Made by a program: the position numbers and the translations under genes. Below are positions 4,662 through 5,675 of a DNA stretch of 5,675 nt, piece after piece. The first letter of the stretch is position 1. Each line of letters starts with the position of its first letter. The DNA comes from Verrucomicrobiota bacterium (lineage in GTDB: Bacteria; Verrucomicrobiota; Verrucomicrobiia; Opitutales; Seribacteraceae), in NCBI GenBank assembly GCA_014382645.1, contig JACNJI010000424.1, positions 1-5,675 of the forward strand, read 5' to 3'. Under the pieces are notes generated by a model. The model was not told the DNA's origin and searched no databases. It was given only the letters and a program-made list of their open reading frames with translations.

Positions 4662-5675
4662 TCAGCCACGTCCCAAGTCGCCTCGCTTTACCTCGACTAT
4701 GTCGTGGGTGGAGGCTTCTCTTTGGCCTGCCGGGCTTACTCGTAGAAAGCGTGCTTTCTCTCTAACTGCTTTAAGGTCAGATGCTCCAATATAACCGAGC
4801 CCTGATCGAATCCCTCCGACAAGCGTATCCAAGGTTTCTTGAACCGGACCGGCTACTTCCTTGAGGGCTTCAACTCCTTCAGCCGTAGTCTTGTAGGCAA
4901 GATCTTCCTTGGCGTGACCGTAGCGGGCGGCTGACCCCTCTCGCATTGCCTCCAGGCTACCCATCCCGCGATATTGCTTGTAAAGCTTCCCCTCAATCTC
5001 GATTATTCGCCCAGGAGCTTCTCGACAGCCTGCAAGCATGCCTCCGCAGATCACGGCGTCGGCAAGAGTTAGCGCCTTAACTATGTCGCCTGATTTGGTG
5101 ATGCCGCCATCGGCTATTATTCTGACCCCTTTTTTCTTCGCCGCTTGAGAAGTCACGTAAAGGGCCGTCATTTGGGGTATTCCTACTCCTGCAACGATCC
5201 GTGTGGTACAAATGGAACCCGGTCCCTGTCCTACTTTTATCGCGTTGGCTCCAGCTTCTGCCAGAAATTCCACGCCTTCACCTGAAGTGACGTTTCCTGC
5301 GAGAATGTTGATTTCAGGAAATTCTTCTCTTATGGCGCGTACTGCGTCTCCAACGCCCTTGGTATGACCATGGGCCGTGGATACTGCTACAATATCGAGA
5401 CCTTCATCACGCATCGCTCCCACGTGCTCTATTAGCGAATTCCTGTCTAGATTACCATCAGGTGTCCGGTTCGTGGACACCGCTGCTCCACAGATCAAGC
5501 GAAAGTTATCATCTCGAGCCGGTTTTAAATGGTCACGAGTTTCTTCCATTATTCGCTCGATGTCGCTCAAGGTGTAAAGTCCGCAAAGGCAATCCTTCTC
5601 ATCCACCACGAGGAGCTTGTGAATGCCCATGTGGTCGCTAAAGAACTTGTCAGCTGTAGCGATGGGGTCGGCACC
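4662..5675 (-). CDS. guaB: IMP dehydrogenase (5' part outside the window), with atypical active-site residues
   Basis: GuaB oxidises IMP to XMP with NAD+, the rate-limiting step toward GMP. The open frame runs to the window edge (337 codons visible of about 490), so the Met at 5630 is internal. Numbering from that Met, the order is: end of the second CBS domain ([20 protein letters not shown], about 5-24); the TIM barrel with TAHGHTKG (85-92) and AGNV (111-114); the catalytic loop GPGSICTTR (136-144, nucleophile C141); IADGG (172-176); YRGMGS (220-225); the flap with the catalytic Arg-Tyr pair (236-237); and GGIRSGLGY (272-280). The CBS domain and Arg-Tyr flap favour IMP dehydrogenase over GMP reductase. 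Oddities: S84 replaces the conserved NAD-side Asp (normally DTAHGHS); Q135 replaces the usual Ile of VGIGPG; G197 replaces the Ser of the phosphate-binding GS; and the ALAAGADAV stretch is one residue short. TGA stop, 39 bases before purA. Confidence 0.92.
   Translation of the reverse strand, partial: GADPIATADKFFSDHMGIHKLLVVDEKDCLCGLYTLSDIERIMEETRDHLKPARDDNFRLICGAAVSTNRTPDGNLDRNSLIEHVGAMRDEGLDIVAVSTAHGHTKGVGDAVRAIREEFPEINILAGNVTSGEGVEFLAEAGANAIKVGQGPGSICTTRIVAGVGIPQMTALYVTSQAAKKKGVRIIADGGITKSGDIVKALTLADAVICGGMLAGCREAPGRIIEIEGKLYKQYRGMGSLEAMREGSAARYGHAKEDLAYKTTAEGVEALKEVAGPVQETLDTLVGGIRSGLGYIGASDLKAVREKARFLRVSPAGQREASTHDIVEVKRGDLGRG

Noticed and set aside
4662..5675. GMP reductase (GuaC or GuaB1)
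   Set aside because: The GGMLAG string resembles GMP reductase, but a CBS domain remnant, the [13 protein letters not shown] loop and the Arg-Tyr flap fit IMP dehydrogenase better.

Overview
The window holds six genes, all read from the minus strand and packed head to tail with almost no spacer. In transcription order (high to low coordinate) they are: guaB (IMP dehydrogenase, N-terminal part outside the window), a long and divergent purA-family gene (adenylosuccinate synthetase), nadC (quinolinate phosphoribosyltransferase), birA (biotin ligase with an N-terminal helix-turn-helix), coaX (type III pantothenate kinase), and the first 100 codons of an ABC transporter ATPase of the GldA/ABC-2 type. 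There are no RNA genes, mobile elements, CRISPR arrays or convincing terminators, and no gene-free stretch longer than 39 bases.

Organism: a bacterium of roughly middling GC content with de novo purine and NAD synthesis, type III pantothenate kinase and a GldA-like ABC transporter. None of the five visible starts has a clear Shine-Dalgarno sequence. Together this would suit the Verrucomicrobiota or a related PVC or Bacteroidota-like lineage, but that placement is a low-confidence guess made without any search.

Layout and logic: the transcript starts beyond base 5675. The guaB stop is followed by a 39-base gap and then purA. From there the genes are joined by stop/start overlaps or near-contacts: purA/nadC GTGA, nadC-birA a 3-base gap, birA/coaX ATGA, coaX/ABC ATGA. 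This strongly suggests one operon with translational coupling. GuaB and PurA are the two enzymes that divide IMP between guanine and adenine nucleotides. NadC supplies NAD precursors (NAD+ is the oxidant of GuaB), CoaX starts CoA synthesis, and BirA attaches biotin to acetyl-CoA carboxylase. The operon is therefore a small nucleotide and cofactor supply set, with an ABC transporter translated from its end.

Most unusual: both IMP-using enzymes depart from their families at positions that are normally strongly conserved. The PurA-like protein is about 90 residues longer than E. coli PurA and lacks the inter-subunit arginine that contacts IMP, while keeping the catalytic Asp and His. The GuaB-like protein keeps its catalytic Cys and Arg-Tyr flap but has Ser for the NAD-side Asp, Gln in the catalytic loop and Gly for a phosphate-binding Ser. 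These are leads, not proof of a new function. I see no clearly undescribed defence or mobile system here.
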